Shown: positions 7,558 to 17,293 of the stretch, piece after piece
Layout: every line of letters starts with the position of its first letter
Position numbering within the stretch: position 1 is the first letter of the stretch
Position numbers and translations under genes: made by a program
Notes under the pieces: generated by a model
Database searches by the model: none
What the model was told of the DNA's origin: nothing
The model's input: the letters and a program-made list of their open reading frames with translations, nothing else
DNA from: an uncultured bacterium
GTDB taxonomy: Bacteria > Bacillota_I > Bacilli_A > RFN20 > CAG-826
Assembly (NCBI GenBank): GCA_949299165.1
Contig: CASFZJ010000003.1
Coordinates: 1 to 64,000, forward strand
Reading direction: 5' to 3'
Length of the DNA: 64,000 nucleotides

Positions 7558-8384
7558 TTTATGCAATTTTAGGACCTACATGCAGTGGGAAAAGTGATCT
7601 TGCTGAGACATTATCAAAAAAATATAACGCACCAGTTATAAATTTTGATGCTTTTCAAGTCTATAAAGAACTTAATAAAGGCACAGCTAAACCAACAAAA
7701 GAAGAATTAAATAATGGTCGATACTTTTTATATGATTATGTTTCAATCACCGAAGAATATAGCGTAAGTCGTTACCAAAAAGAAGCTCGCGAATTATTGG
7801 AAAAATTTAAAGATAAAGATGTAGTCATGGTTGGTGGGACAGGTTTATATCTAAAAGCAGCGCTTTATGATTATAAATTTATGGATGAAGATCCAATGCC
7901 AAAAAATTATTTAAACAATCTTTCAAACATTGAACTTTATGAAAAAGTTTTAAAAATTGATAAAGATGACGCATTAAAAATTGGTCCTAATAATCGTAAA
8001 AGATTATTAAGAGCCATTTATATCTTTGAAACCCACAACAAAAATAAATCTGAATTAAACAATAATGGCAAAAATATTTTGCTTTATAAAGACACTAAAT
8101 TTATCGGCATAAATTATAATCGTGAAAAACTTTATGAAAGAATCGATAAAAGAGTTGATTTAATGTTTGAAAATGGATTAGAAGAAGAAGCAAAATTTTT
8201 ATTTTCTAACTATGATCATTCATTAAGAGCTCTTCAAGCGATAGGATATAAGGAATTTTTACTCTCAAATGATGTTGAAGAAGTTAAAAAAATAATCAAA
8301 AATAATACGCACCATTATGCGAAAAGACAAATGACTTTCTTTAAACATCAATTTGATAACGTCGAGCGGATTAACAATGACTAA
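7554..8384 (+). CDS. miaA: tRNA dimethylallyltransferase MiaA
   Basis: This enzyme transfers a dimethylallyl group to A37 of UNN-reading tRNAs, creating the MiaB substrate. The P-loop GPTCSGKS is at residues 6-13, followed by NFDAFQVYKELNKGTAKPT (usually D-S-x-Q-V-Y) and MVGGTGLYLKA. The C-terminal HHYAKRQMTFFKHQFD is the family's tRNA-contacting ending. The 276-aa length is slightly short for the family (about 300). The start overlaps the ricA stop by 4 nt, and the last codons overlap tcdA, so this is one tightly packed operon. Confidence 0.94.
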   Translation: MIYAILGPTCSGKSDLAETLSKKYNAPVINFDAFQVYKELNKGTAKPTKEELNNGRYFLYDYVSITEEYSVSRYQKEARELLEKFKDKDVVMVGGTGLYLKAALYDYKFMDEDPMPKNYLNNLSNIELYEKVLKIDKDDALKIGPNNRKRLLRAIYIFETHNKNKSELNNNGKNILLYKDTKFIGINYNREKLYERIDKRVDLMFENGLEEEAKFLFSNYDHSLRALQAIGYKEFLLSNDVEEVKKIIKNNTHHYAKRQMTFFKHQFDNVERINND

Positions 8385-9069
8385 CGATTTTGACACAAGA
8401 ACAAGATTACTTTTAAAAGATGATTTTGATAAATTATCTCATTTTAAAATTGCAGTTATTGGAATTGGTGGAGTTGGCTCTATCATTCCAATATCATTTG
8501 TAAGAAGTGGCGTTAAAAATCTTATTTTAGTTGATGGCGACAAAGTCGATATCTCAAATTTAAATCGTCAAATTGCTTATGATTTAAAAGATGTAGGAAA
8601 AATTAAGGTCGAAGCTTTAAAGGGAAAGCTTTTTGCTTTAAGAGATGATTTAGATATTGAAACTTTTAGCGATTTTATTGATGAAAATTTTAATTTTGAA
8701 GTTTTTAAAAATGTAGATTTTATTGTCGATTGTATTGATGATCTAAAAGCAAAAGTATTGCTTGCTAAATTTGCATTAAAAAACAATATTAATTATATCT
8801 CCTCTATGGGCACCGGAAATAGACTGGATCCGACAAAAATTTCTATAACGAGTTTAAATAAAACAAGCGGCGATCCGCTTGCTAGAAAATTTAGATATTT
8901 ATTAAGACAAGAAAATATCGATCTTAAAAAGATTAATGTTGCTTGTTCGAGCGAAGAGCCTATTATTAAAGATAGAGTAATTTCTTCGATGATATTTGTA
9001 CCTAATGCAACAGGTCTAGCGATTGCATCTTTTGTTTTAAATAAACTTTTAGGGAGGACTTCAAAATGA
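8377..9069 (+). CDS. tcdA: ThiF/MoeB-type protein, likely tRNA t6A dehydratase TcdA
   Basis: The 230-aa protein has the E1-like adenylation fold: the GIGGVGS nucleotide loop (about 28-34), NLILVDGDKVDISNLNRQ, and VDCIDDLKAK. These match TcdA/CsdL, which cyclises t6A37 of tRNA to ct6A using ATP. SMGTGNRLDP and the late CSSEEP are also TcdA-like. ATG 8377 overlaps the miaA end (ATGACTAA) and its TGA overlaps fhs. The gene sits in a tRNA-modification run, which supports TcdA over a ThiF role; no thiamine genes are nearby. Confidence 0.82.
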   Translation: MTNDFDTRTRLLLKDDFDKLSHFKIAVIGIGGVGSIIPISFVRSGVKNLILVDGDKVDISNLNRQIAYDLKDVGKIKVEALKGKLFALRDDLDIETFSDFIDENFNFEVFKNVDFIVDCIDDLKAKVLLAKFALKNNINYISSMGTGNRLDPTKISITSLNKTSGDPLARKFRYLLRQENIDLKKINVACSSEEPIIKDRVISSMIFVPNATGLAIASFVLNKLLGRTSK

Positions 9070-10697
9070 GATTAGAAAGAATTGAAAAAGTAGCAAAAAA
9101 ATTTGGGATTAACGAGAAATTTCTTGAATTATATGGAAATTATAAAGCTAAAGTAGATTTTAATAACCTTTACGAAAGTGTTAAAAATAACGAAGATGGA
9201 AAATTGGTTTTAGTTACTGCAATTACTCCAACAAAGGCAGGAGAAGGAAAAACAACAACAACTATCTCTTTAATTGATGGCCTCGCCAAAATTGAACAAA
9301 AAGCAATCGGATGTTTACGAGAGCCAAGTATGGGTCCGGTTTTTGGTCTTAAAGGCGGGGCAACTGGTGGAGGAAAAGTAACGATTGAGCCAAGCGAAGA
9401 TATTAACCTTCATTTTACAGGTGACATGCATGCTTTAACTAGTTCAATAAATTTGATTAGTGCTGTGATTGATAATCATATTTATCAAGGAAATGAATTA
9501 AATATCGATCAAAATAAAATTGTTTGGAAAAGAGCTCTTGATATGAATGATCGTGAACTAAGAACGATTGAAATTGGACTGGGAAGCGATAAAAATGGAA
9601 TTAAAAGAAAAGATCATTTCCAAATTACAGTTGCAAGCGAACTAATGGCTATTTTATGTTTAGCTAAAGATGAAATTGATTTCATAAATAGAATTAATAA
9701 CATTATTGTTGCATATAATTACGATAATAATCCTGTTTATTTAAAAGATTTACGAATTTCAAAAGCAATTATGAAGCTCATGAAAGAGGCCTTAAAACCT
9801 AATATTGTTCAAACTCAAGAACATAATCTTGTCTTTGTTCATGGTGGACCATTTGCAAATATTGCTCATGGTTGTAGTTCTTTAATTGCAACTCGACTAG
9901 CGTTAAAACTTTCACCAATTGTTGTTACAGAGGCTGGATTTGCGGCAGACTTAGGAGCAGAAAAGTTCTTTGATATTAAAGCGCGAACCGGAAATTTAAA
10001 ACCAAATGCAGCTGTACTTGTTGCAACAATTAGAGCTTTAAAACTTCATGGTGGAGTAAATTTTGAAGAACTTGATAAAGAAAATTTAGAAGCGTTAGAA
10101 ATAGGTTTTAAAAATCTCGAACAACATTATCAAAATTTAAGGAAATATAACATTCCGATTGTTGTTGCAATTAATCATTTTAAAAATGATTCTGATAATG
10201 AAGTTAAAAAGCTTATCGAATTATTAAACAAAAATTATTATCCTTATGCATTTTTAGATGGATATCTAAAAGGCGGAGAAGGAAGTCGTGAACTTGCAAG
10301 TAAAGTTATGGAAATTCTTGAAACAAAGCGTTCAAATTTTGAGCCTTTATATGCAATAACCTTGCAAATCACAGATAAAATTAAAAAAATTGCTAAAGAA
10401 ATTTATCGTGCTGATGATGTTGAATTTTCAGAACTTGCTCATGAAAAAATCAAACTTTATGAAGAAATGGGTAAAGGTAATTTACCAGTTTGTATCGCAA
10501 AAACTCAATCAAGTTTTTCAGATGATGCCAAACTTTTGAATACACCTCGAAACTTTAATTTACATGTAAAAGATGTTTCATTATCAAATGGAGCAGGATT
10601 TATTGTTGTATATTGTGGCAACATCTTAACAATGCCAGGCTTACCTAAAATTCCTGCAGCTGTAAAAATGGAAGATGAGCCAGTTACTAAATATTAA
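9066..10697 (+). CDS. fhs: Formate--tetrahydrofolate ligase
   Basis: The enzyme makes 10-formyl-THF from formate, THF and ATP, supplying purines and fMet-tRNA (fmt is at 52118). The 543-aa sequence contains the family P-loop TPTKAGEGKTTTT near residue 53, REPSMGPVFGLKGGATGGG, and FVHGGPFANIAHGC. GGAGG lies just upstream, within tcdA. The last 11 nt overlap the 3' end of the convergent ABC transporter gene and no terminator separates them, an unusual collision arrangement. Confidence 0.96.
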   Translation: MRLERIEKVAKKFGINEKFLELYGNYKAKVDFNNLYESVKNNEDGKLVLVTAITPTKAGEGKTTTTISLIDGLAKIEQKAIGCLREPSMGPVFGLKGGATGGGKVTIEPSEDINLHFTGDMHALTSSINLISAVIDNHIYQGNELNIDQNKIVWKRALDMNDRELRTIEIGLGSDKNGIKRKDHFQITVASELMAILCLAKDEIDFINRINNIIVAYNYDNNPVYLKDLRISKAIMKLMKEALKPNIVQTQEHNLVFVHGGPFANIAHGCSSLIATRLALKLSPIVVTEAGFAADLGAEKFFDIKARTGNLKPNAAVLVATIRALKLHGGVNFEELDKENLEALEIGFKNLEQHYQNLRKYNIPIVVAINHFKNDSDNEVKKLIELLNKNYYPYAFLDGYLKGGEGSRELASKVMEILETKRSNFEPLYAITLQITDKIKKIAKEIYRADDVEFSELAHEKIKLYEEMGKGNLPVCIAKTQSSFSDDAKLLNTPRNFNLHVKDVSLSNGAGFIVVYCGNILTMPGLPKIPAAVKMEDEPVTKY

Positions 10698-12624
10698 TAT
10701 TTTTAGCTTTAATTTGATTATCGTAAGTTTTGATTTGCTCTTCTAAATTCAAATCTTTAAATTGATTCATATAAAGTTGGTAATAATAACCATGTTTTTC
10801 TATTAGTGATTTATGGTTTCCATCTTCAATAACTTTTCCATCTTTCATTACTAAAATGCGATCACAATCGACAATTGTTGATAGACGGTGAGCAATCATG
10901 ATACTTGTTCTGCCTTTTAAAACTTTAGAAATTGCACCTTGAATAATGTGTTCAGTTTCAGTATCAATTGAAGAAGTAGCTTCATCTAGAATTAAAATTT
11001 TAGGATTACGAATTATTGCTCGAGCAAAAGAAATTAATTGTTTTTGACCTTGTGATAATTCGTTTCCGCCATCTTTTAAGAAAGTATTGTAACCTTCAGG
11101 AAGCGAAAGAATGAAATTATGTAAGTCAACAATTTTTGCGGCTTTAATGACTTCTTCGTCAGTTGCGTTTAATTTTCCATATTTAATGTTATCTTTAATT
11201 GTACCTTTAAAGATGAATGGAGTTTGTTGAACGTATCCAATATTACTTCTTAACCAGCCAACACTACGGTCTTTATAATTTACGCCATCAATTAAAATTT
11301 GCCCTTTTGTTGGCTCATAGAATCTACAAAGTAAGTTAACGGTAGTGGATTTTCCACTTCCAGTTTCGCCAACAATCGCGATGCTTGTTCCTTGAGTGAT
11401 ATGAATATTCATATCATGTAAAACTTCAAGATCTTTTTTATAAGAGAAAGAAACGTGATCAATTACGATATCGCCTTTCATTTCTTCAAAATTTTCAATT
11501 TTATTGTTGAATAAATCACCATATTTTTCGACAACTTCTGGTTTATCAACAAGTTCTGGCTTAGTATCAATGAGCATGAACAATTTTTCAACATTAGCTT
11601 GGGTTGAAATAAGTTCTGCAAATATTTCAGCAAATTGAGCAATTGGGTTAAAAATACTGCCAACAAACCCTAGGAAAAGAACCATCATGGCAATTGAACT
11701 TGTTGTTTCACTAGAAATATTAATTAAAGGGAAAACAACAATAATTATAGCGGTAGTGATTGCAGCCAAAATATTAATTGAAGGGTTAAAGAAAGCGTTA
11801 ACTTTTCCTGTTTTAGTACGCTTTTTGCAAACATCGTTTGAAATATCATTGCATTCTTGATAAATAGTATCTTCAATTGCGAGCGATTTAATAGTTTTAT
11901 TTCCGCTGATACATTCAGCAAGCCACCTAACAAAATCACTATAAGCAGTACGAGCAATACGTGAAAGTTTTAAAATCCATTTTTGGAAAAATAAAACTAT
12001 AAAGAAAATAAGTGGAGTTGTAGCAAGTATTATTAATGATAATAGCCAACTATAACTAAACATCGTAATAAGAGTAAAAATAAGTTCACTTAAAATCCAG
12101 AAAACTCTTAAAACCGAGTTTGATAAGACATCCCCAATATTAGCAGCATCGTTTTGAAGACGGGCAATGAGCCATCCACTTGGAGTTTTATCAAAATAAG
12201 AAAAACTTAATTCTTGGATTCTTCCAAATGCATCACGTCTTAATCCAGTCATGATAATCATTTCGAAATAGTTCATTGTGAAAAAAGTGATGAAAACTGC
12301 TATACTTCTTAAAATAATCATGACGATATAAAAGATTATGTAATTTAAAAAAGTTAAAGTGAAGTCAATTCCCAAAATTTTAACTTGTAAGATAACATCA
12401 AAAATATTGGAGTTTAGCACGAAATTTCCAGAATCAAAGCAAGAAATTAAACTTGCATTCATCGAAGGAATGAAGCTAGAATCATAAAAAGATGTAAACA
12501 TCATGCCAACAAAAAGCAAGATTAAAAATGGCCATTTACAAAGGACGTATTTAAAAGTTTTAGCCCATACTGAGAGACTAAATTTCGAGTTAATTTCTTC
12601 TTCTTTAAATGCTTGTGTTGCCAT
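10687..12624 (-). CDS. ABC exporter half-transporter, canonical catalytic subunit
   Basis: This 645-aa type IV exporter has an N-terminal membrane domain (about residues 30-345) fused to a nucleotide-binding domain: Walker A GETGSGKST at 419-427, signature LSQGQ, Walker B ILILDEATSS with catalytic E548, and IAHR switch. It begins 3 nt after the stop of its partner (12628-14454), whose catalytic glutamate is replaced. The two therefore fit a heterodimeric exporter like LmrCD, BmrCD or TM287/288, pumping lipids, drugs or peptides outward. No Shine-Dalgarno is seen, so translation is probably coupled. Substrate unknown. Confidence 0.9.
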   Translation of the reverse strand: MATQAFKEEEINSKFSLSVWAKTFKYVLCKWPFLILLFVGMMFTSFYDSSFIPSMNASLISCFDSGNFVLNSNIFDVILQVKILGIDFTLTFLNYIIFYIVMIILRSIAVFITFFTMNYFEMIIMTGLRRDAFGRIQELSFSYFDKTPSGWLIARLQNDAANIGDVLSNSVLRVFWILSELIFTLITMFSYSWLLSLIILATTPLIFFIVLFFQKWILKLSRIARTAYSDFVRWLAECISGNKTIKSLAIEDTIYQECNDISNDVCKKRTKTGKVNAFFNPSINILAAITTAIIIVVFPLINISSETTSSIAMMVLFLGFVGSIFNPIAQFAEIFAELISTQANVEKLFMLIDTKPELVDKPEVVEKYGDLFNNKIENFEEMKGDIVIDHVSFSYKKDLEVLHDMNIHITQGTSIAIVGETGSGKSTTVNLLCRFYEPTKGQILIDGVNYKDRSVGWLRSNIGYVQQTPFIFKGTIKDNIKYGKLNATDEEVIKAAKIVDLHNFILSLPEGYNTFLKDGGNELSQGQKQLISFARAIIRNPKILILDEATSSIDTETEHIIQGAISKVLKGRTSIMIAHRLSTIVDCDRILVMKDGKVIEDGNHKSLIEKHGYYYQLYMNQFKDLNLEEQIKTYDNQIKAKNINI

Positions 12625-12627
12625 AAA

Positions 12628-14454
12628 TTAAATCATCTTAGTTTGTATTTCAAAAATTCTTTTATACAAACCTTCCTTTTTAATAAGATCGTTATGTTTA
12701 CCCATTTCAGATATTTTTCCATTATCTAAAACAAGGATTAAATCGGCATCTTTCGCAGTTGCAATACGATGAGTAATAATGAAAGTTGTTCTTTTTCCGG
12801 TATCTTCTTTAAGTGCTTTTCTTATGTTATAGTCAGTTTCTGTATCAAGTGCTGATAAAGAATCATCAAAAATTAAAACAGGAGCATTACTCAATAAAGT
12901 ACGCGCAATCGCAACTCTTTGAAGTTGACCTCCACTTAAAGTTGTGCCTTTTTCGCCAACTGGTGTTTCGTATCCATTTGGAAATTGCATAATGCTTTGG
13001 TGGATTTGGCTAATTGAAGTTGCGACCATAACATCTTTATCTTTTGCATCTTGATTTGCGATTTTAATATTATCTTTAATAGTTTTGGAGAATAAGAATG
13101 GATCTTGTAAAACAATTGAAACGTTTTTTCTTAAATATCTTTTTTGAATATCTTTGAGTTCAACGCCATCAATTTTAATACTTCCATCAGTATAGTCATA
13201 AAGACGAGTTAATAAATAAGCAAGGGTGGATTTCCCAGAACCAGTTTTACCCATAATTGCAACTGTTTGACCTTCTTTAACCGAAAAAGAAACATCACTA
13301 ATTGCAGCTTGATTAGAATCACAAAAGAAAAATGAAACGTTATCAAACACTATATTTCCTTTAATAGCAGGAGTTAAGCCACTTTCAGTATCTTCAAGTG
13401 GTTCATTTAAAATTAGATAAATTCTATCTAAACTTGCTTTTGCTCTTGCAAGATTTGATAAAACTGTTGCAACGTCTCTTACTGGCCAAACCATTAAATT
13501 AACAAAAGTGAAGCTAACAAAAAGTGTGCCAACAGAAATTTGTCCATTAAAGCAAAGGACGAAGCCAACAATAGTAGTTAAAGCAATTTGCGAGAAAACG
13601 AAAATGTCGCTACTTGAGAAGAAAAAGGCCGATAATTTTCTCCAATTTAGATATTTTGTGCGGAAATCTTCGATGAAGTGTTCAAAGCTTTTTATTTCAT
13701 GAGCTTCGTTGTTGAAAGCTTTAACAAGTCTTACACTCGCTAAATTTTCTTCGATTTTATCAGTCATATTTCCTTCGCTATCATCTGTTAATCTATATCT
13801 TCTTCTAACTTCTTTAATAACAAAGAAAGAATAGATGAACATGAGTGGCAAAATGCAGATACTTACAAGAGCGATAATCCAGTTTGTAATGCATAAAAAG
13901 ACAAAGCTTAACAAAACGATGTCGAGAGTGTAAATGATTAAAGCAACATCTGGTCCGAAAAATCTTCTAACAATATCTTCGTCTCTTGTACAAGTTTGAA
14001 TGATATCACCATTTTTCATCCCTTTAATTTTTGAATATGGGAGGCGTTCAATATGAGAAAAGAGTAGAAGTTGTAAATTTTTACTCATTTTATTCATAAA
14101 TGTACTTCTCATAATCATTCTTATAACAACATTTACTGCAGCAAGAAGAGCAAATCCAACAATAAGAATTGCAAACATCCATATATTTGAACTTAAAAAT
14201 TCGATTCCACCAAAAATTGTTACGAAAAATGTGGTTAAAATGTTTACGTCGTTTCCTAAATATGAAATGTTTGGAATTGTAGAACCGATTCCACCTAAAT
14301 TTTCTTGAGCTTGCAAGATATCGATTAAAATTTTATTTAAATAAGATGAAGTTATTGTGAATAAGACCGATAAAAAGGTAAGAAAAAAATAAAAGAAGTA
14401 AATAAACTTACAATCTTTAATCATCACCTGTAAAATCGACCAAAATTTTCGCAT
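12628..14454 (-). CDS. ABC exporter half-transporter, degenerate-site subunit
   Basis: The 608-aa protein has six predicted membrane helices and a nucleotide-binding domain with Walker A GKTGSGKST at 402-410, signature LSGGQ at 506-510, and Walker B IFDDSLSALD in which D531 replaces the catalytic glutamate. The switch reads ITHR. An Asp at this position is the hallmark of the degenerate site in heterodimeric exporters, and the canonical partner follows immediately. No ribosome site is seen; the -10 box ends 6 nt before the ATG, pointing to a leaderless transcript. It is divergent from the flippase operon. Confidence 0.9.
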   Translation of the reverse strand: MRKFWSILQVMIKDCKFIYFFYFFLTFLSVLFTITSSYLNKILIDILQAQENLGGIGSTIPNISYLGNDVNILTTFFVTIFGGIEFLSSNIWMFAILIVGFALLAAVNVVIRMIMRSTFMNKMSKNLQLLLFSHIERLPYSKIKGMKNGDIIQTCTRDEDIVRRFFGPDVALIIYTLDIVLLSFVFLCITNWIIALVSICILPLMFIYSFFVIKEVRRRYRLTDDSEGNMTDKIEENLASVRLVKAFNNEAHEIKSFEHFIEDFRTKYLNWRKLSAFFFSSSDIFVFSQIALTTIVGFVLCFNGQISVGTLFVSFTFVNLMVWPVRDVATVLSNLARAKASLDRIYLILNEPLEDTESGLTPAIKGNIVFDNVSFFFCDSNQAAISDVSFSVKEGQTVAIMGKTGSGKSTLAYLLTRLYDYTDGSIKIDGVELKDIQKRYLRKNVSIVLQDPFLFSKTIKDNIKIANQDAKDKDVMVATSISQIHQSIMQFPNGYETPVGEKGTTLSGGQLQRVAIARTLLSNAPVLIFDDSLSALDTETDYNIRKALKEDTGKRTTFIITHRIATAKDADLILVLDNGKISEMGKHNDLIKKEGLYKRIFEIQTKMI

Positions 14455-14460
14455 AGCAAA

Positions 14461-14488
14461 ATCATACTATTTTTATAGTTAAAAGCAA
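14461..14488 (-). promoter_or_regulatory. Promoter of the ABC exporter operon, leaderless geometry
   Basis: On the minus strand TTGCTT (14488-14483) is followed after 16 nt by TATGAT (14466-14461). The start codon ATG begins at 14454, seven bases past the -10, where transcription is expected to begin. No Shine-Dalgarno is present. Confidence 0.5.
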
Positions 14489-14495
14489 GATTGTT

Positions 14496-14504
14496 TGCTA
14501 TCAT
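14496..14504 (+). promoter_or_regulatory. Extended -10 promoter candidate for the flippase operon
   Basis: TGCTATCAT at 14496-14504 fits the extended -10 form TG-n-TATNNT. It would start transcription near 14511, about 12 nt before ATG 14523. No clear -35 and no ribosome site are seen. Confidence 0.35.
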
Positions 14505-14522
14505 ATTACTGGTATTTTTATT

Positions 14523-16118
14523 ATGGATAACGAAAGAGAAACTAAGGAAATAATTGAACATAAAGAAAAAAACCCTGCAGAAACCAAATATTTTGATGGA
14601 AATAGTCCGTTAGTAGATATTGAAAATGTTGAACCGGGTGAACAAAATTTAGGCGAAAGCATTCAAGAAGACGTCCGCGAAGAAAAAAAAGAAATTAGTG
14701 AAAAGAAAAATCCTAAAAATTCTTTGTTCAAATATTTAATTTATTTAGGAATTATTTTAATCATTACTGCCTGTGTTTTATGGTACAACTTAACTCGAGA
14801 AACTATTGGCTTAAATGGTGAAACTGTATTGGTTTACGAAACTATTGGTGATGTTGCTGCAAACACCAATATTTGGTATTTTTTACTTCTAATTCTATCG
14901 GTAGTTTTCGGATTTTTTATCTCTGCTTTAATTATATGGTGCTTTGCAAGACTTTATACAAAGCATTATAAAATGCATCAAGCTGTTGCTAACTCATTAA
15001 TCGGAGCTTTTTATAGCGCAATTACTCCTGGATCGAGTGGTGGACAATTCGCCCAAGTTTATGTCTTTAAAAAACAAGGTATGCCAGTTTCAAATAGTGC
15101 CTCTATCTTCGTAATGAGTTTTATTGTTTATCAAGTTTGTCTTATTGCTTTTGGTTTAATTTCTTTAATTACAAGTTTTTCTGCGATTGCAAATATTAAT
15201 GTTGTGCCTATCACAATTGGCGATGTTAACATTAATATTCCTATTTGGATTTTTATTCTTTTTGGATTTGCTTTGAATTTAATTGTCATTGCTGCTTTAT
15301 TCTTTATGTCTTTATCAAGAAGATTTCAAAATTTTATTTGTAATGGCGTTATAGGAATCCTTGCAAAATTAAAAATCATTAAAAATCCTGATGAAACACG
15401 TAAATCAATTCGAATTCAAGTTGAAAATTATCGTATTGAATTTAGACGTCTTCAATCAAATCTCGCTTTTACTGGTTTAATATTTTTGATTTATTGTATT
15501 TCTTTGATTAATACAAATATTCAGCCATTTTTATGTGGTTTAGCTCTCAACGCTTTTGATGCTGAAACAATGAGTAACGCTGGATTGATGTTCCAAAAAT
15601 TTTACGAAAGTGTTGCTTATTCAAATTTCCATCAAATGGCAACTGGTTTATTACCTTTACCAGGAAGCGCTGGTGTTAGTGAAATTGTTTTTGGCTCATT
15701 ATTTGGTCCAACAAGTCATTATTTCAGCGATTCTTTCTATACAACTGGTGGAGGAATTAACATTTTATTACTCCTATGGCGTTTTATGACTTTCTATATT
15801 CCATTTATTATAAATGGCGTAGTTGCAGCAACTTACAAAAGTAGAGGCATGCCAGTTTCTGAAAGAATTGTTCCTGTTGGAAACAAGAAAACTATGCTTA
15901 CAATTCAACTTGAAACATATAACGAGAGAAAAGAAACAAGTGATATTGCTTATTCAACTCGCGTAATGGAAAGAAAAGAATTGCTTCAAAAAATGAAGTT
16001 AATAAAACCAAAACTTAAAAATAAAAAATCCACTAAAATTATCAAAAAACCTGCAAATCCTGAATTAAACAATAATGAAACTGAAAATTTGAGCGATAAA
16101 GAAGAAGGTGAAAACTGA
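14523..16118 (+). CDS. MprF-type flippase-domain membrane protein (LPG synthase TM region)
   Basis: The 531-aa protein has a charged cytosolic N-terminus (1-68), then multiple membrane segments. ITPGSSGGQFAQVY in the middle and LPLPGSAGVSEIVFGSLF later are the signatures of the lysylphosphatidylglycerol-synthase transmembrane family (UPF0104/YbhN). The C-terminus (about 470-531) is basic then acidic and cytosolic. No aminoacyl-transferase domain is present, so it resembles only the flippase half of MprF. The glycosyltransferase that overlaps its stop suggests a role in moving or organising a glycolipid (inference). Confidence 0.82.
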   Translation: MDNERETKEIIEHKEKNPAETKYFDGNSPLVDIENVEPGEQNLGESIQEDVREEKKEISEKKNPKNSLFKYLIYLGIILIITACVLWYNLTRETIGLNGETVLVYETIGDVAANTNIWYFLLLILSVVFGFFISALIIWCFARLYTKHYKMHQAVANSLIGAFYSAITPGSSGGQFAQVYVFKKQGMPVSNSASIFVMSFIVYQVCLIAFGLISLITSFSAIANINVVPITIGDVNINIPIWIFILFGFALNLIVIAALFFMSLSRRFQNFICNGVIGILAKLKIIKNPDETRKSIRIQVENYRIEFRRLQSNLAFTGLIFLIYCISLINTNIQPFLCGLALNAFDAETMSNAGLMFQKFYESVAYSNFHQMATGLLPLPGSAGVSEIVFGSLFGPTSHYFSDSFYTTGGGINILLLLWRFMTFYIPFIINGVVAATYKSRGMPVSERIVPVGNKKTMLTIQLETYNERKETSDIAYSTRVMERKELLQKMKLIKPKLKNKKSTKIIKKPANPELNNNETENLSDKEEGEN

Positions 16119-17293
16119 TGAATGTAGCTATTTTTTCTGACACATATTTACCAGAAATTAATGGAGTTGCAGTTAGTGTAAATTCTTTATTTACTCTTTT
16201 AAGAAAATATGGGCATAATGCTTATGTTGTTACAACAAGTAGTGAAAAAGATATTTCTTTTAAAGATAACGTTTTGCGTATTCCTGGGTTAGAACTTAAA
16301 AAGCTTTATGGTTATCGTGCATCTTTCATTTATAACGAAAAAGCTTTTAAGATTTTAAAAGATTTAAAACTTAATCTAGTTCATATCAATACTGAATTTG
16401 GAATATCTCAATTTGGCTTTATTGTTGCTTCAAAACTTGGAATTCCAAGTGTTTATACATATCACACAATGTATGAAGATTATACATATTATGCAACAAA
16501 AGGCTATTTTGATCGTTTCTCAAAACGGGCAATCAGAGAATTTGATAAAACTTGTATGAATAGGGCAACAGAAATTATTTCCCCAAGCGAAAAAACTAAA
16601 ATTTATATTCGCTCGGTTGGCGTTGAAAAATATGTAAATGTCGTTCCAACAGGATTTGATTTTGAAAGATTTAGACCAACACCAGAAAGTTTAGAAAAAA
16701 GCCATGAAATTCGATTAAATCATGGATTTAAAGATAATCAAAAAATATTACTTTGTCTTGGTAGAATTGCTAAAGAAAAGAGTTTTGATATCATTATTCA
16801 AGGGTATGCTGATTATTTAGCAACTTATTCAGAGGACAAAGAAACAGTTCTTCTTTTTGTTGGAGATGGCCCAGCAAGAAAAGAATTAGAAAATTTAGTC
16901 ACATCATTAAAAATTAATGATCGAGTTAAATTTATTGGAAAAGTTGATAATTCACTTGTTCCTTATTACTATCTTATGAGTACAATTTTTTTAAATGCTT
17001 CAATTAGTGAAACTCAAGGTTTGACTTTTATGGAAGCGATGGCAAGTGAATTATTGGTATTATGTCGTTTTGACAACAACCTTGTAGGAGTTATTGATAA
17101 TAATAACACTGGTTTCTTTTTTCAAGAAACAAGCGATTTTAAAACTCGTTTACATCATGTGTTGTCTTTAGATGAAAAAGAGGGCGATTTAATCAAGAAA
17201 AATGCTCTTGCATCGATAGATTGTTTTTCCGAAAAGACTTTCTATAATAATATTATTGAGGTATATAAACGTGCACTTAGAAGAAGTTGGTAA
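16118..17293 (+). CDS. GT4 glycosyltransferase, probable diacylglycerol glucosyltransferase
   Basis: The 391-aa GT-B enzyme begins MNVAIFSDTYLPEINGVA, with YTYHTMYEDYTYY, PTGFDFERF and LGRIAKEKSFD, and the E-x7-E-like segment near ASISETQGLTFMEAMA. These features are characteristic of the 1,2-diacylglycerol 3-glucosyltransferase group, including the Acholeplasma laidlawii monoglucosyl-DAG synthase. Such enzymes act at the inner membrane face to make non-bilayer glycolipids. The start overlaps the flippase stop as TGATG with GAAGGTG upstream. Donor and acceptor are inferred from the subgroup. Confidence 0.82.
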   Translation: MNVAIFSDTYLPEINGVAVSVNSLFTLLRKYGHNAYVVTTSSEKDISFKDNVLRIPGLELKKLYGYRASFIYNEKAFKILKDLKLNLVHINTEFGISQFGFIVASKLGIPSVYTYHTMYEDYTYYATKGYFDRFSKRAIREFDKTCMNRATEIISPSEKTKIYIRSVGVEKYVNVVPTGFDFERFRPTPESLEKSHEIRLNHGFKDNQKILLCLGRIAKEKSFDIIIQGYADYLATYSEDKETVLLFVGDGPARKELENLVTSLKINDRVKFIGKVDNSLVPYYYLMSTIFLNASISETQGLTFMEAMASELLVLCRFDNNLVGVIDNNNTGFFFQETSDFKTRLHHVLSLDEKEGDLIKKNALASIDCFSEKTFYNNIIEVYKRALRRSW

